This document shows positions 16,976 through 24,390 of a stretch of DNA of 64,000 nucleotides, in pieces. Below the pieces are notes generated by a model that was not told the origin of the DNA, did not search any database, and saw only the letters and a program-made list of their open reading frames with translations. Made by a program: the position numbers and the translations under genes. Source of the DNA: Flavobacteriia bacterium (GTDB lineage: Bacteria > Bacteroidota > Bacteroidia > Flavobacteriales_D > Crocinitomicaceae); assembly GCA_947446925.1 (NCBI GenBank), contig CANFHU010000001.1, positions 372,001-436,000 of the forward strand. Reading direction: 5' to 3'. How positions within the stretch are numbered: the stretch's first letter is position 1; each line of letters begins with the position of its first letter.

Positions 16976-17446
16976 ATGGTTAAATTTTATCCTGCATGTG
17001 CCAAATATAATTACCGTAAATATGAACTAAGAGGGATCCATGAAATTGGATTTACGATATCTAAGAAAACATTCTTTGAAATTGTTTTTCAATGTGCGCT
17101 CATCATGAAAAACTACCTAGATAATCATCCTCATAAATTTGTTGGATATATCGGACAAACAGATAGAATTGATTTCAAAAGAAATAACAGGACTTCCCAA
17201 CGAAGCGATGTATACAATAGAATTACCTCTTCGGTATTTAACTCAACAGAATATCAACACGCAACAAAAGAAATTTTTCAGGAAATAAACTTACGATTAT
17301 TCAGAAAAACACATCCAAATAGTCCGAATGAACTCAGTGTTGAACAAGCTGAAAATTATAGTCATATTCTAACCCTATTTGAAGAAAATAGTGAATTATT
17401 GTACGAATTAATGACTCCTTTGACTCGACAAGAATTTTTAAGGTAA
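16976..17446 (+). CDS. Unrecognised 156-residue protein, start uncertain
   Basis: The frame encodes a soluble, basic, aromatic-rich protein (YNYRKYELRGIHEIGF near the start, VGYIGQTDRIDFK in the middle, LMTPLTRQEFLR at the end). ATG 16976 is the only standard start, but the frame stays open without ATG, GTG or TTG back to 16826 and the upstream translation looks protein-like (RRYIIELHNYEAFS). The gene may therefore be 5'-truncated or start at a rare codon. No promoter box is visible. It lies in the repeat-rich island and no family is recognised. Confidence 0.55.
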   Translation: MVKFYPACAKYNYRKYELRGIHEIGFTISKKTFFEIVFQCALIMKNYLDNHPHKFVGYIGQTDRIDFKRNNRTSQRSDVYNRITSSVFNSTEYQHATKEIFQEINLRLFRKTHPNSPNELSVEQAENYSHILTLFEENSELLYELMTPLTRQEFLR

Positions 17447-17455
17447 TCTTTTCTG

Positions 17456-17668
17456 TTTTCTATTCAATTTAAGAAAAAAGAGGGTTAAGTTAAAGGAGAT
17501 AATGGAAAGAAATTTGAAAGAATTGTGGGTTATTCTTTTTGAACTGTCGCAAATTTTGAGACAGTTGAATGGTTATCAAATTTTTTGTTTGTAAACACCT
17601 TGTTGATTCGAGTAGGATTTACTTCGTAGCTACAAAGTCGAATAAATCCAAATTAGCTCTGACAATTT
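17456..17668 (+). repeat. Island repeat, copy B (about 210 bp)
   Basis: The first 65 bp match copies A and C. A dyad AACTGTC..GACAGTT with an AAATTTT centre follows (17549-17575). From 17610 the block GAGTAGGATTTACTTCGTAG recurs in copy C at 20646, with matching GGATTT/AAATCC arms that can form a hairpin. Confidence 0.65.
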
Positions 17669-17682
17669 GTTTTTCATTGCTT

Positions 17683-18090
17683 TTATAAAATAAAATGTAT
17701 ATAAATTTCCAAAAGTATTGCAAAAAGTACACAACCCAATAATATAGGACTATTGTCAAATAATTCCATTATACTCAAATTATTGGATTTTTTTTCAATC
17801 GTATTTAAACTCTCATATTCATTATTAGATTCATTAATTGGATTTTGATAATTTAATCCGCTTGATGCATTAATTTTCTTCTCAATCTCTTTTAGTTTTC
17901 TATTATTTTTGACATTTGACCGAATATTAACAGCCCAAATCACTAATAATATCCATAATACTACACCAGCTCCAAATAAAGCCGAGGTGAAAATGGCAAC
18001 AACTTGTAATATTATTGCAATTAAACCAGAAATGATTCTACCGTTTAAAAGCATTGAAAAACCAGGGAGTAAGATTGCGAGTAGTAGCAT
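17683..18090 (-). CDS. Small membrane protein, tandem paralogue 1
   Basis: A 135-residue protein with two N-terminal hydrophobic segments (LLLAILLPGFSMLLNGRII and GVVLWILLVIWAVNI), a basic segment (NRKLKEIEKKI), a polar linker, and one C-terminal membrane helix. The N-terminal half loosely resembles YqaE/Pmp3-type proteins. The DNA 17825-18090 is nearly identical to 18320-18585, so this gene and the next arose by recent tandem duplication; only the 3' halves differ. It lacks the SHOCT-like segment of its neighbour. Function unknown. Confidence 0.7.
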   Translation of the reverse strand: MLLLAILLPGFSMLLNGRIISGLIAIILQVVAIFTSALFGAGVVLWILLVIWAVNIRSNVKNNRKLKEIEKKINASSGLNYQNPINESNNEYESLNTIEKKSNNLSIMELFDNSPILLGCVLFAILLEIYIHFIL

Positions 18091-18585
18091 TGTTTATTAT
18101 GAATAAATGGTCAGTAAAACACCAAAAATGATGAAAATTAACACGATAACAATTTCAATATTTTTAAAAAAATTAAAATGTTTTTTATCCAAAGTAATAT
18201 TTTGTTCCTGTGAATTTACAATCTCTTTTTTTTCAAATAGTCTATCTGTTTCTTGAATAAACACTTCCTCAGAAATTACACCTCTGTCTAACATCGATTT
18301 TAAACTCAAAAATTCAGTTTTAGATTCATTAATTGGATTTTCATTATTTAATTCACGTGACGAATTAATTTTCTTCTCAATCTCTTTTAGTTTTCTATTA
18401 TTTTTGACATTTGACCGAATATTAACAGCCCAAATCACTAATAATATCCATAATACAACACCAGCTCCAAATAAAGCCGAGGTGAAAATGGCAACAACTT
18501 GTAATATTATTGCAATTAAACCAGATATAATTCTTCCATTTAAAAGCATTGATAAGCCGGGGATTGTGATTGCGAGTAGTAACAT
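17825..18585 (-). repeat. 266-bp direct tandem duplication (17825-18090 and 18320-18585)
   Basis: The two blocks are colinear at a constant offset of 495 bp with only scattered substitutions over 266 bp. They cover the 5' halves of the two membrane-protein genes down to the start codons. Confidence 0.85.
18097..18585 (-). CDS. Small membrane protein with SHOCT-like segment, tandem paralogue 2
   Basis: A 162-residue protein. The first 88 residues are almost identical to the 135-residue neighbour. A SHOCT-like motif follows (LKSMLDRGVISEEVFIQE, about residues 93-115), then a C-terminal membrane helix. SHOCT segments are short oligomerisation modules often attached to membrane proteins. It lies 6 bp upstream of its paralogue on the same strand. 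Probably the fuller ancestral form, with the neighbour having lost the SHOCT part. Confidence 0.7.
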   Translation of the reverse strand: MLLLAITIPGLSMLLNGRIISGLIAIILQVVAIFTSALFGAGVVLWILLVIWAVNIRSNVKNNRKLKEIEKKINSSRELNNENPINESKTEFLSLKSMLDRGVISEEVFIQETDRLFEKKEIVNSQEQNITLDKKHFNFFKNIEIVIVLIFIIFGVLLTIYS

Positions 18586-18640
18586 GGTGAGTTATTTTAA
18601 AAATAATAAAAGTTGATTTATTTATTGTTTACCTTTATTA

Positions 18641-19363
18641 CTATTTATTAAGTAGGGTGTTTTTCCTTTTTTCAAATTCTTCTTTTGTTATTATTCCTTC
18701 ATCAAGAAGTTTCTTAAATTCCCTCACCTCATTAAAAAGTGCATACGGAACATTTTCTATAGTCTGAAAAGTTGATTTTGAACTAAATTGATTTGAGAAA
18801 ATTGCAAGTATTAATTGTATTATTGATGTTGATAATAGCACGTATATTCCTGAACCTAAAGAAACTGTTCCAGCAATTAGGTCAACGAGTATATTTTCAG
18901 TGTCTTTCAATGATTGAATGCGACAATAAAACTCAAAGCTTACAATTATGTCAATTACTAACATAATTATTGCAAACATAAAATCTAAATTTTCTGTTTT
19001 TGCTCCTTTATATGATATTTTTTTTATTGCAACAATTCCTGAAAAAATGATTAGAAATAAATGCGTTATTACAAATAGAATTAGGTATATCGAATCTTCA
19101 TCTCTACGAGATAAAAAATCAATTATATTCATTGTTTCTAATGGTGTTTGAATTATAGGAAGAAGTAACGCAAAGAAGCTTAATATGCTTATTACAAAAG
19201 AGATAATAAATGGAGTAGAAATTACTTTAATTGTGTTATTTTTAACAAATTTCAAGTCTTGATTTATTTTGACAAAATACATTACTATTGAAATTAACGT
19301 TAAAATTGAGATAAAAACGTAACATTCAACTGGTATAAAAGGTGCGCCTATTTTGGGAATCAT
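18641..19363 (-). CDS. Multi-pass membrane protein with C-terminal SHOCT motif
   Basis: A 240-residue protein with five or six hydrophobic segments over residues about 10-195 and a C-terminal SHOCT-like motif (VREFKKLLDEGIITKEEFEKRK). It is the third membrane/SHOCT gene in this island and shares strand and direction with the two paralogues. A -7 box TAAATTTG (19400-19407) sits about 36 nt upstream. No enzyme or transporter motif is visible. A shared role with its neighbours is plausible but unproven. Confidence 0.7.
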   Translation of the reverse strand: MIPKIGAPFIPVECYVFISILTLISIVMYFVKINQDLKFVKNNTIKVISTPFIISFVISILSFFALLLPIIQTPLETMNIIDFLSRRDEDSIYLILFVITHLFLIIFSGIVAIKKISYKGAKTENLDFMFAIIMLVIDIIVSFEFYCRIQSLKDTENILVDLIAGTVSLGSGIYVLLSTSIIQLILAIFSNQFSSKSTFQTIENVPYALFNEVREFKKLLDEGIITKEEFEKRKNTLLNK

Positions 19364-19399
19364 AATTGTTATTATTTTGAGGATAAAAAATGTTTATCA

Positions 19400-19407
19400 C
19401 AAATTTA
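19400..19407 (-). promoter_or_regulatory. -7 box TAAATTTG for the SHOCT membrane gene
   Basis: TAAATTTG on the minus strand matches TAnnTTTG, 36 nt before the ATG at 19363. Confidence 0.5.
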
Positions 19408-19462
19408 ACATTCAACAGTTAAAAACTTTGAGTATAATTTTCCAAATTTGAATAATTATTTC

Positions 19463-19470
19463 TATTTTTG
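19463..19470 (+). promoter_or_regulatory. -7 box TATTTTTG that decides the XRE start
   Basis: TATTTTTG overlaps the TTG (19468) where the ORF track starts the XRE gene. Transcription would begin downstream of it, so ATG 19498 is the start. Confidence 0.6.
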
Positions 19471-19497
19471 AACTATTACGGCTTAAACACAAAATGT

Positions 19498-19848
19498 ATG
19501 ATCGACCATCCAGAACTTAAAATAAAACAAATCAGAGAGTTAAAAAATGTATCGCAAGAATTTGTCGCGAATCAATTAGGACTTTCAATACGCGCGTATT
19601 CAAAAATCGAAACTGGAGAAACACAATTGACGATCAATCGTTTGAATGAAATAAGTAAAGCCTTGGGGGTTAATCCTATAGAAGTTTTAGGTTTCGACGA
19701 GAAAAATATCTTTAATTTTAATAATTCACAAGGAAATATGGGAATTAACCATATTAATATTCCCGAAAAACTCATGCAACAATATGAAAAAACGATTTCT
19801 TTATTAGAAGATGAGGTAAAGTTATTGAAAGGCTTGTTGGGGAATTAA
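19498..19848 (+). CDS. XRE-family helix-turn-helix regulator
   Basis: A 116-residue regulator. The helix-turn-helix domain occupies residues about 7-65 (IRELKNVSQEFVANQLGL, then RAYSKIETGETQ). A short Asn/Phe-rich linker follows, then a leucine-rich coiled coil at the C-terminus (EKTISLLEDEVKLLKGLL), probably for dimerisation. It is divergent from the SHOCT membrane genes across a 134-bp gap with promoters on both sides, so it is the natural candidate for regulating them and itself. The stop overlaps the convergent HAD gene stop by 4 bp. Confidence 0.85.
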   Translation: MIDHPELKIKQIRELKNVSQEFVANQLGLSIRAYSKIETGETQLTINRLNEISKALGVNPIEVLGFDEKNIFNFNNSQGNMGINHINIPEKLMQQYEKTISLLEDEVKLLKGLLGN

Positions 19849-20309
19849 GCCACTTCAGAGCGCTGTATTTTCATTAAAAATTCTTCTACTAATACATCCG
19901 TTAAACCAATCATACTACTGGTCTGAAGTAAATTTTCTTTCAAATTAGAAGGTAAATCATTGAGCGATTTATCATCGTCTAAAATAATGAATGTTTTCAA
20001 AGCGACTTGATCATTTAACCAGTTTAAAATCTCTTCCCTACGATTTAGAAACGCAGTGTTTTCAGGTAGTCGTTCTAAGGTATTTAGTTCAATCCCTCTA
20101 ATCTGAAATATAGCAATCCACTCTGCAATAGAATACGTTGATTTGTGCGAAGTAGTTAGTACAACAGTTGCATTGGTTTCTTTCAATATTCGCTGTAGTG
20201 CTTTGGTAGCTTTACTACTAAACATAGGAAAGTTATCTGATAAAAAATCAGGACGTTTCCATGGAGAGATCGGAACCATTACACCATCTATGTCTAATAA
20301 CAATTTCAT
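19845..20309 (-). CDS. HAD-domain protein of the Swiss Army Knife RNA-repair type
   Basis: A 154-residue single HAD domain. Motif I is LLLDIDGVM with the Asp pair at residues 5 and 7; the motif II position has VVLTTSHKST; the acidic motif IV is IILDDDKS. The small size and this motif set fit the HAD domain found in Swiss Army Knife RNA-repair proteins, here free-standing. A 2',3'-phosphate or other phosphate hydrolase activity is possible. A variant -7 box (TAATTTTA) ends 5 nt before the ATG. Confidence 0.75.
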   Translation of the reverse strand: MKLLLDIDGVMVPISPWKRPDFLSDNFPMFSSKATKALQRILKETNATVVLTTSHKSTYSIAEWIAIFQIRGIELNTLERLPENTAFLNRREEILNWLNDQVALKTFIILDDDKSLNDLPSNLKENLLQTSSMIGLTDVLVEEFLMKIQRSEVA

Positions 20310-20537
20310 AGTTGTAAAATTACAACCTAAAATGATTTCTATAATTGATTTGTAAATATTTCCACCTTCTTTTTCTGCAAACTATAAAAAAGTTAAATTT
20401 TAATGTTTACTCAATTTTTGATAGATACTTTTAATGTCAAAATGAGTAGTAGACATTAAAAAATGGACAAAGTATAGTTTGCTAAGTTGTTACTGAACTG
20501 TTGCAAAAAATGCAATAGTTGAAATTTCTTTCAGTTC

Positions 20538-20568
20538 AGTGGTATGTGCAAATTTTGCACATACCACT
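20538..20568. repeat. 31-bp near-perfect palindrome
   Basis: AGTGGTATGTGCAAA and its complement flank a single central base, a 15-bp stem with effectively no loop. The CAAATTTTG centre is shared with the dyad at 17549-17575, and it lies just before repeat copy C. In the gene-free stretch 20310-20891 I see only this palindrome, repeat copy C, the second MITE-like element and the ileS terminator. Confidence 0.75.
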
Positions 20569-20580
20569 TTTAGATAATTC

Positions 20581-20702
20581 TGCAATTGAATTTAAGAAAA
20601 AAGAGGACTTATTGCAAGGGGAAACGGAAAGTATTTTAATAGAATTGAGCAGGATTTACTTCGTAGCTACTACGTGGTACAAATCCAGCTCAGCGGGAAA
20701 TT
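20581..20702 (+). repeat. Island repeat, copy C (about 122 bp)
   Basis: Starts with GAATTTAAGAAAAAAGAGG as in copies A and B, followed by GAGCAGGATTTACTTCGTAG as in copy B. The GAGCAGGATTT and AAATCCAGCTC arms form a hairpin. It abuts the second MITE-like element, so the two are adjacent repeat families. Confidence 0.7.
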
Positions 20703-20707
20703 AATTG

Positions 20708-20829
20708 GTCACCTCCCTCGGTCCCTCCTCAAGGAGGGAAGATTTGACATTCATTCAATTTGTTAAAATTCAATATTTTTCGAAGTGAGCCACAGTTTCC
20801 CTCCTTGAGGAGGGATTAAGGGAGGTGAC
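20708..20829. mobile_element. MITE-like inverted-repeat element, copy 2 (122 bp)
   Basis: Begins GTCACCTCCCTC and ends GGTGAC with long inverted ends. It aligns to copy 1 (16267-16389) in the opposite orientation. The two copies enclose the accessory island between the metallophosphoesterase gene and ileS. Confidence 0.75.
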
Positions 20830-20835
20830 TTAGAT

Positions 20836-20870
20836 ATAACAAAAAATGGCCGCGATATTCCGCGGCCATA
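20836..20870 (-). terminator. Strong hairpin terminator for ileS
   Basis: ATGGCCGCG pairs with CGCGGCCAT across a 6-nt loop; on the minus strand it is followed by a T run. It lies about 20 bp after the ileS stop. Confidence 0.85.
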
Positions 20871-20891
20871 ACATTTATAAATTCAAAAATT

Positions 20892-23800
20892 TTAACTCTT
20901 CACCAACCCAATTTTCGCATCTCCTTCTTCAACTAAATCCACGATTAACGCTTCTCCATCAAAAGTATCAAATGAAATTTCAGTTGCTAGTACCTCGTTG
21001 CAAACATACTCTTCGTTTTGAGCAATAGCAGCTTGAATTTCATTCGCACATTCTACAGTCAAACGAATTTTATCGGTCACTTCCAGACCTGAATCTTTAC
21101 GTAAATTTTGTACGCGGTTTACTAACTCACGTGCAATACCTTCCGATTTCAATTCGTCTGTGATGGTAATATCTAATGCAACCGTTAATCCTCCTTCCGT
21201 ACTTACCAACCATCCTGGGATGTCTTGTGCTAAGATTTCAAAGTCTTTGATGTCTAAGACGATGTTTTCTCCATCGATATCGCCCGACCAACCTTGATTT
21301 TTCTCCACAGCAGCAATGTCATCCGCGGTCATTTTACCAACTAACGCAGCAATCGACTTCATTTGTTTTCCGTATTTCGGACCAATCGTTTTAAAGTTTG
21401 GTTTGATGCTTTTCACCAAGACACCGCTTCCTTCTTCTAACAAACGCAATTCTTTCACGTTCACTTCTGATAAAATCAACTCTTTCACATGCATAATGTT
21501 GTCGGAGAAGGTTTGATTTAAGGTTGGAACCATAATCGTTTGTAGCGGTTGACGTACACGAATACGTTCTTTCTTACGAATTCCTAACACTAAGGAAGAA
21601 ACGCGTTGTGCGATGTCCATCTGTGCTTCTAATGCGGTATCAATCAATGCTGGATTTACTTTCGGGAAGTCTGCTAAATGCACAGAAATCACATCGTGAC
21701 GTTTCGTAACTGCATTTAAATCGCTGAATAGTTGATCCATAAAGAAAGGTGCGATTGGCGCTCCCAAAATGGAAACTGTTTCCAAACACGTATACAATGT
21801 TTGGTACGCCGACAATTTATCTTTTGAATCATCGCTTTTCCAGAATCTTCTACGACACAAACGTACATACCAATTCGATAATTGATCTGTCACGAAGTCT
21901 TGAATCAAACGACCTGCTTTTGTTGGTTCAAATGTCTCATAAGCCTCATCTACATTTTGGATCAAGGAATGCAATTGCGAGATAATCCAACGATCAATTT
22001 CTGGTCGCTCGTTAATATCTAAATCTGCTGCAGCATAATCAAAACCATCGATATTTGCGTACAATGTAAAGAACGAGTAGGTGTTGTATAATGTTCCGAA
22101 GAATTTACGTTGTACCTCTGTTATTCCGTCTAAATCGAATTTTAAGTTATCCCATGGCTGCGCATTGGTAATCATGTACCAACGAGTAGCATCTGGACCA
22201 AATTTATCTAAGGTTGTAAATGGATCCACAGCATTTCCTAAACGTTTCGACATTTTTTGTCCGTTTTTGTCTAATACCAATCCATTAGAAATAACGTTTT
22301 TGTATGCTACTTTGTCGAATACCATCGTCGCGATTGCGTGTAGGGTATAGAACCATCCACGTGTTTGGTCAACCCCTTCCGCGATAAAGTCTGCTGGGAA
22401 ACTTGCGTGATTGTCTATGTATTCTTTGTTTTCAAATGGATAGTGCCATTGTGCATAGGGCATCGAACCTGAATCAAACCAAACATCGATTAAGTCAGCT
22501 TCGCGTTGCATTGGTTTTCCAGTCGCAGAAACTAAGGTAATTGTATCTACATAGTTTTTATGTAAATCGATTTTCGCATAGTTTTCGTTTGACATATCTC
22601 CAACCACATAGTCAGCTAATGGGTTTGTTGTCATAACACCTGCTTGAACTGCTTTGTCGCATTCGTTTTTTAATTGTTCAACAGAAGAAATGATGATACG
22701 CTCATCACCTTCTTTTGTTGACCAAATTGGAATTGGAATACCCCAATAACGCGATCTAGAAAGGTTCCAATCGTTTAGATTTTCCAACCATTTTCCAAAA
22801 CGTCCAGTACCTGTAGATTCTGGTTTCCAGTTGATTGTTTTGTTCAATTCCATCATGCGTTCTTTCGCAGCAGTTGCTTTGATGAACCATGAATCTAATG
22901 GGTAATACAATACTGGTTTGTCTGTTCTCCAACAGTGTGGATAACTGTGTTCGTATTTTGCTACCGCAAATGCTTTATTTTCTTCTTTCAATAAGATGGC
23001 AATCTGAACATCTGCTGAACGTTCCGGTGCTTCCCCGTCGTTGTAGTATTCGTTTTTCACGTACATTCCTGCAAAAGGACCAACTTCTGGACGGAATTTA
23101 CCTTGTAAATCTACCAATGGAACTAAATTTCCATGTGCATCTTTTACCAACATTCCTGGTACACCTGCATCGGCAGCTACGCGCGCATCGTCCGCACCAA
23201 ATGTAGGTGCAATGTGTACGATACCCGTACCATCAGAAGTAGTTACGAAATCACCACTGATCACTCTAAACGCTTCTTCTGGAGTTTCATCCGGAAGTAC
23301 GAAAGGCAATAATTGCTCGTATTTGATACCAACTAAATCTGTACCCAAACATTCTCCAGCAACGAAGAAAGGAATCGTTTTATCCCCTTGTTTGTAAGAC
23401 GCCAATTCTTCGGCAGAAGTTACAGCTGTAAATCCTTTTCCGAATTGGTAACCTACCAAGTTTTTCGCTAAAATAACATTGATTGGTTCGAAGGTATATT
23501 GGTTGAATGATTTCACCAATACGTATTCAATTTTTGGTCCAACACACAATGCAGTATTGGATGGAAGTGTCCAAGGGGTTGTCGTCCATGCCAAAAAATG
23601 ATATGTATTTTCATTCTGTAGCGATAGGGCATGCCCTATCGCTACAGAATTTGAAACGGCATGCCCAAACGGGGTTTTTTCGCCATCTTTCACCTTAAAC
23701 TGTGCTACCACCGTTGTATCTTTCACATCACGGTAACACCCTGGTTGATTAATTTCGTGCGATGACAAACCTGTTCCCGCTTTTGGAGAATACGGTTGAA

Positions 23801-24338
23801 TCGTATAACCTTTGTAAATTAAGTTTTTCTCGTACAATTGTCCTAATAACCACCAAACAGACTCCATGTATTTGGAATCGTAGGTAATATAAGGATCGTT
23901 CATGTCTACCCAATACCCCATTTGTTGGGTCAAGTTGTTCCAAATATCGGTGTAACGCATAACAGTTTCCTTACACGCTTTGTTGTAATCTTCTACGGAG
24001 ATTTTTGTTCCGATATCTTCTTTAGTAATTCCTAATTCTTTCTCAACACCTAATTCGATTGGCAAACCATGTGTATCCCAACCAGCCTTACGTTTTACTT
24101 GAAACCCTTTTAAGGTTTTGTAACGACAAAAAATATCTTTGATTGAACGTGCCATAACGTGGTGAATTCCTGGAAGTCCATTCGCTGATGGAGGTCCTTC
24201 GAAAAACACGAAAGGTTTGTGACCTTCACGTGTAGACATGGATTTCTCAAACACTTGTTGATTTTCCCATTTTTCTAGTACGTTTTTAGCGACTTCTGGT
24301 AGATTCAACCCTTTGTATTCGTTGTATTTTGTGCTCAT
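20892..24338 (-). CDS. ileS: Isoleucyl-tRNA synthetase, GXHH (type 2-like) active site
   Basis: A 1148-residue class I synthetase that charges tRNA-Ile. The usual HxGH signature is replaced by GIHH (residues 57-60), the swapped form described for some type 2 IleRS that tolerate mupirocin. KMSKR is present as KNGQKMSKRLGN, and the editing domain shows TTTPWTLPSN. The C-terminus is long, as in Bacteroidota, with no obvious zinc-finger tail. A perfect 38-bp palindrome is inserted in frame near residues 230-242, adding a segment (IGHALSLQ) not expected in the family, just before the editing-domain motif. A -7 box lies upstream. Confidence 0.97.
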   Translation of the reverse strand: MSTKYNEYKGLNLPEVAKNVLEKWENQQVFEKSMSTREGHKPFVFFEGPPSANGLPGIHHVMARSIKDIFCRYKTLKGFQVKRKAGWDTHGLPIELGVEKELGITKEDIGTKISVEDYNKACKETVMRYTDIWNNLTQQMGYWVDMNDPYITYDSKYMESVWWLLGQLYEKNLIYKGYTIQPYSPKAGTGLSSHEINQPGCYRDVKDTTVVAQFKVKDGEKTPFGHAVSNSVAIGHALSLQNENTYHFLAWTTTPWTLPSNTALCVGPKIEYVLVKSFNQYTFEPINVILAKNLVGYQFGKGFTAVTSAEELASYKQGDKTIPFFVAGECLGTDLVGIKYEQLLPFVLPDETPEEAFRVISGDFVTTSDGTGIVHIAPTFGADDARVAADAGVPGMLVKDAHGNLVPLVDLQGKFRPEVGPFAGMYVKNEYYNDGEAPERSADVQIAILLKEENKAFAVAKYEHSYPHCWRTDKPVLYYPLDSWFIKATAAKERMMELNKTINWKPESTGTGRFGKWLENLNDWNLSRSRYWGIPIPIWSTKEGDERIIISSVEQLKNECDKAVQAGVMTTNPLADYVVGDMSNENYAKIDLHKNYVDTITLVSATGKPMQREADLIDVWFDSGSMPYAQWHYPFENKEYIDNHASFPADFIAEGVDQTRGWFYTLHAIATMVFDKVAYKNVISNGLVLDKNGQKMSKRLGNAVDPFTTLDKFGPDATRWYMITNAQPWDNLKFDLDGITEVQRKFFGTLYNTYSFFTLYANIDGFDYAAADLDINERPEIDRWIISQLHSLIQNVDEAYETFEPTKAGRLIQDFVTDQLSNWYVRLCRRRFWKSDDSKDKLSAYQTLYTCLETVSILGAPIAPFFMDQLFSDLNAVTKRHDVISVHLADFPKVNPALIDTALEAQMDIAQRVSSLVLGIRKKERIRVRQPLQTIMVPTLNQTFSDNIMHVKELILSEVNVKELRLLEEGSGVLVKSIKPNFKTIGPKYGKQMKSIAALVGKMTADDIAAVEKNQGWSGDIDGENIVLDIKDFEILAQDIPGWLVSTEGGLTVALDITITDELKSEGIARELVNRVQNLRKDSGLEVTDKIRLTVECANEIQAAIAQNEEYVCNEVLATEISFDTFDGEALIVDLVEEGDAKIGLVKS
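23613..23650. repeat. Perfect 38-bp palindrome inside the ileS coding sequence (copy 2)
   Basis: A perfect palindrome with a GGGCATGCCC centre and ATTCTGTAG/CTACAGAAT ends. Being palindromic, it encodes the same peptide on both strands (SVAIGHALSLQN). A second GGCATGCC core lies 7 bp further on (23658-23665). It does not break the ileS frame. Confidence 0.9.
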
Positions 24339-24364
24339 TCAATCAAAAATTTGGTGACAAGTAA

Positions 24365-24372
24365 CAAAGATA
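24365..24372 (-). promoter_or_regulatory. -7 box TATCTTTG for ileS
   Basis: TATCTTTG on the minus strand matches TAnnTTTG, 26 nt before the ileS ATG (24338). Confidence 0.55.
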
Positions 24373-24390
24373 AGAAATTTGAGGGGAATT

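Noticed and set aside
20519-20704. 61-codon ORF between HAD and ileS
   Set aside because: It consists of palindrome and repeat copy C sequence; the translation is a by-product of the repeat.
22889-23206. 105-codon plus-strand ORF in ileS
   Set aside because: Antisense shadow of a certain essential gene.
23507-23698. Plus-strand ORF sharing SVAIGHALSLQN with IleRS
   Set aside because: The shared peptide arises because the DNA palindrome reads the same on both strands; it is not a second gene.
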